This document shows positions 63,869-64,000 of a stretch of 64,000 nucleotides of DNA, piece after piece. Under the pieces are notes generated by a model. It saw only the letters and a list, made by a program, of their open reading frames with translations. It was not told the origin of the DNA and did no database searches. The first letter of the stretch is position 1. The number at the start of each line of letters is the position of its first letter. The position numbers were made by a program, and so were the translations under genes. The stretch is from Thermoguttaceae bacterium (GTDB lineage Bacteria > Planctomycetota > Planctomycetia > Pirellulales > Thermoguttaceae), in the NCBI GenBank assembly GCA_017407125.1, contig JAFQXE010000021.1:37968-101967 (forward strand), read 5' to 3'.

Positions 63869-64000
63869 TCAATCTTGGGTTGCGAAAATAGGTAAGATTG
63901 TCGAGTTGAGGTAGCGCATCTCTGAAGGGAGCGATGAAAGTTGCTGGAACGTGGAAGCCTGCTGCGACCAGCCGGCTCGCGGCAGTCTCTGCCGCAAACA
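63869..64000 (-). CDS. Possible 3' end of a gene running off the window
   Basis: An open frame of 43 codons from the window edge to TGA at 63871-63869, with plausible composition (AGWSQQASTFQQLSSLPSE, then MRYLNSTILPIF). Too short to identify, and it may be chance. Confidence 0.25.
   Translation of the reverse strand, partial: CLRQRLPRAGWSQQASTFQQLSSLPSEMRYLNSTILPIFATQD

Noticed and set aside
63890..64000. Idea that the right edge holds a structured RNA
   Set aside because: No match to tmRNA, RNase P, SRP, 6S or riboswitch cores that I can recognise; an open minus frame explains it at least as well.

Overview
The window reads as a chromosomal segment of a planctomycete, most likely a gut- or rumen-type member of the Pirellulales/Thermoguttaceae (inference). 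The evidence is two DUF1559 prepilin-like proteins, a secreted SHD1-domain protein, MoxR/DUF58/VWA proteins, a secreted family-10 xylanase, paired clpP genes behind tig, and several Cys- or Pro/Glu/Ala-rich exported proteins. Base composition is mid-GC. There is no ribosomal RNA operon, prophage or intact transposase.

Layout. 1-5.1 kb: the end of a DUF58 protein, two low-complexity exported proteins and an ExbD-like protein. 5.3-9.6 kb: tRNA-Ala(GGC) with a clear promoter, gltX, a GH10 xylanase and a TIM-barrel protein. 9.8-17.2 kb: a sodium/solute symporter, hemB with an overlapping phosphodiesterase-like gene, a WD40-like protein and purE. 17.2-31.4 kb: a membrane-anchored low-complexity protein, an ACT protein, lnt, an OppB-like permease, a Lys-rich histone-like protein, a YhaM-type nuclease coupled to a TPR protein, a LysM/YkuD protein and a sugar epimerase. 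31.4-46.6 kb: almost all minus strand, with DUF58, an STN-like protein, PPK2, an SDR, an RNase Z-like protein, tig-clpP-clpP, a VIT/VWA protein and MoxR. 46.9-54.9 kb: leuS behind an attenuator, three tandem small membrane proteins, a XerC/D recombinase and ispG. 55-64 kb: a TPR protein, divergent DUF1559 genes, a metallophosphatase, a GxxExxY gene inside an inverted-repeat cluster, a C_GCAxxG_C_C protein, a carboxylesterase and an exported flavodoxin.

The regulatory highlight is the leuS leader (46852-47052). It has a promoter, an 18-residue ORF with seven leucine codons, a competing antiterminator and a 15-bp terminator. This is a complete ribosome-mediated leucine attenuator on a leucyl-tRNA synthetase gene.

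The second theme is between the genes. Many gaps hold arrays with an exact 7-base period, in several sequence families. The commonest families carry TAG in each unit, so three units place a stop codon in all three frames, and several genes take their own stop codon from such an array. Other gaps hold clusters of small palindromes, shared between distant sites in both orientations. One (33681-34011) has terminal inverted repeats and a possible target duplication, like a small non-autonomous element. A two-copy 37-bp direct repeat with a 34-bp spacer (34042-34149) is CRISPR-like, but no cas genes are present.
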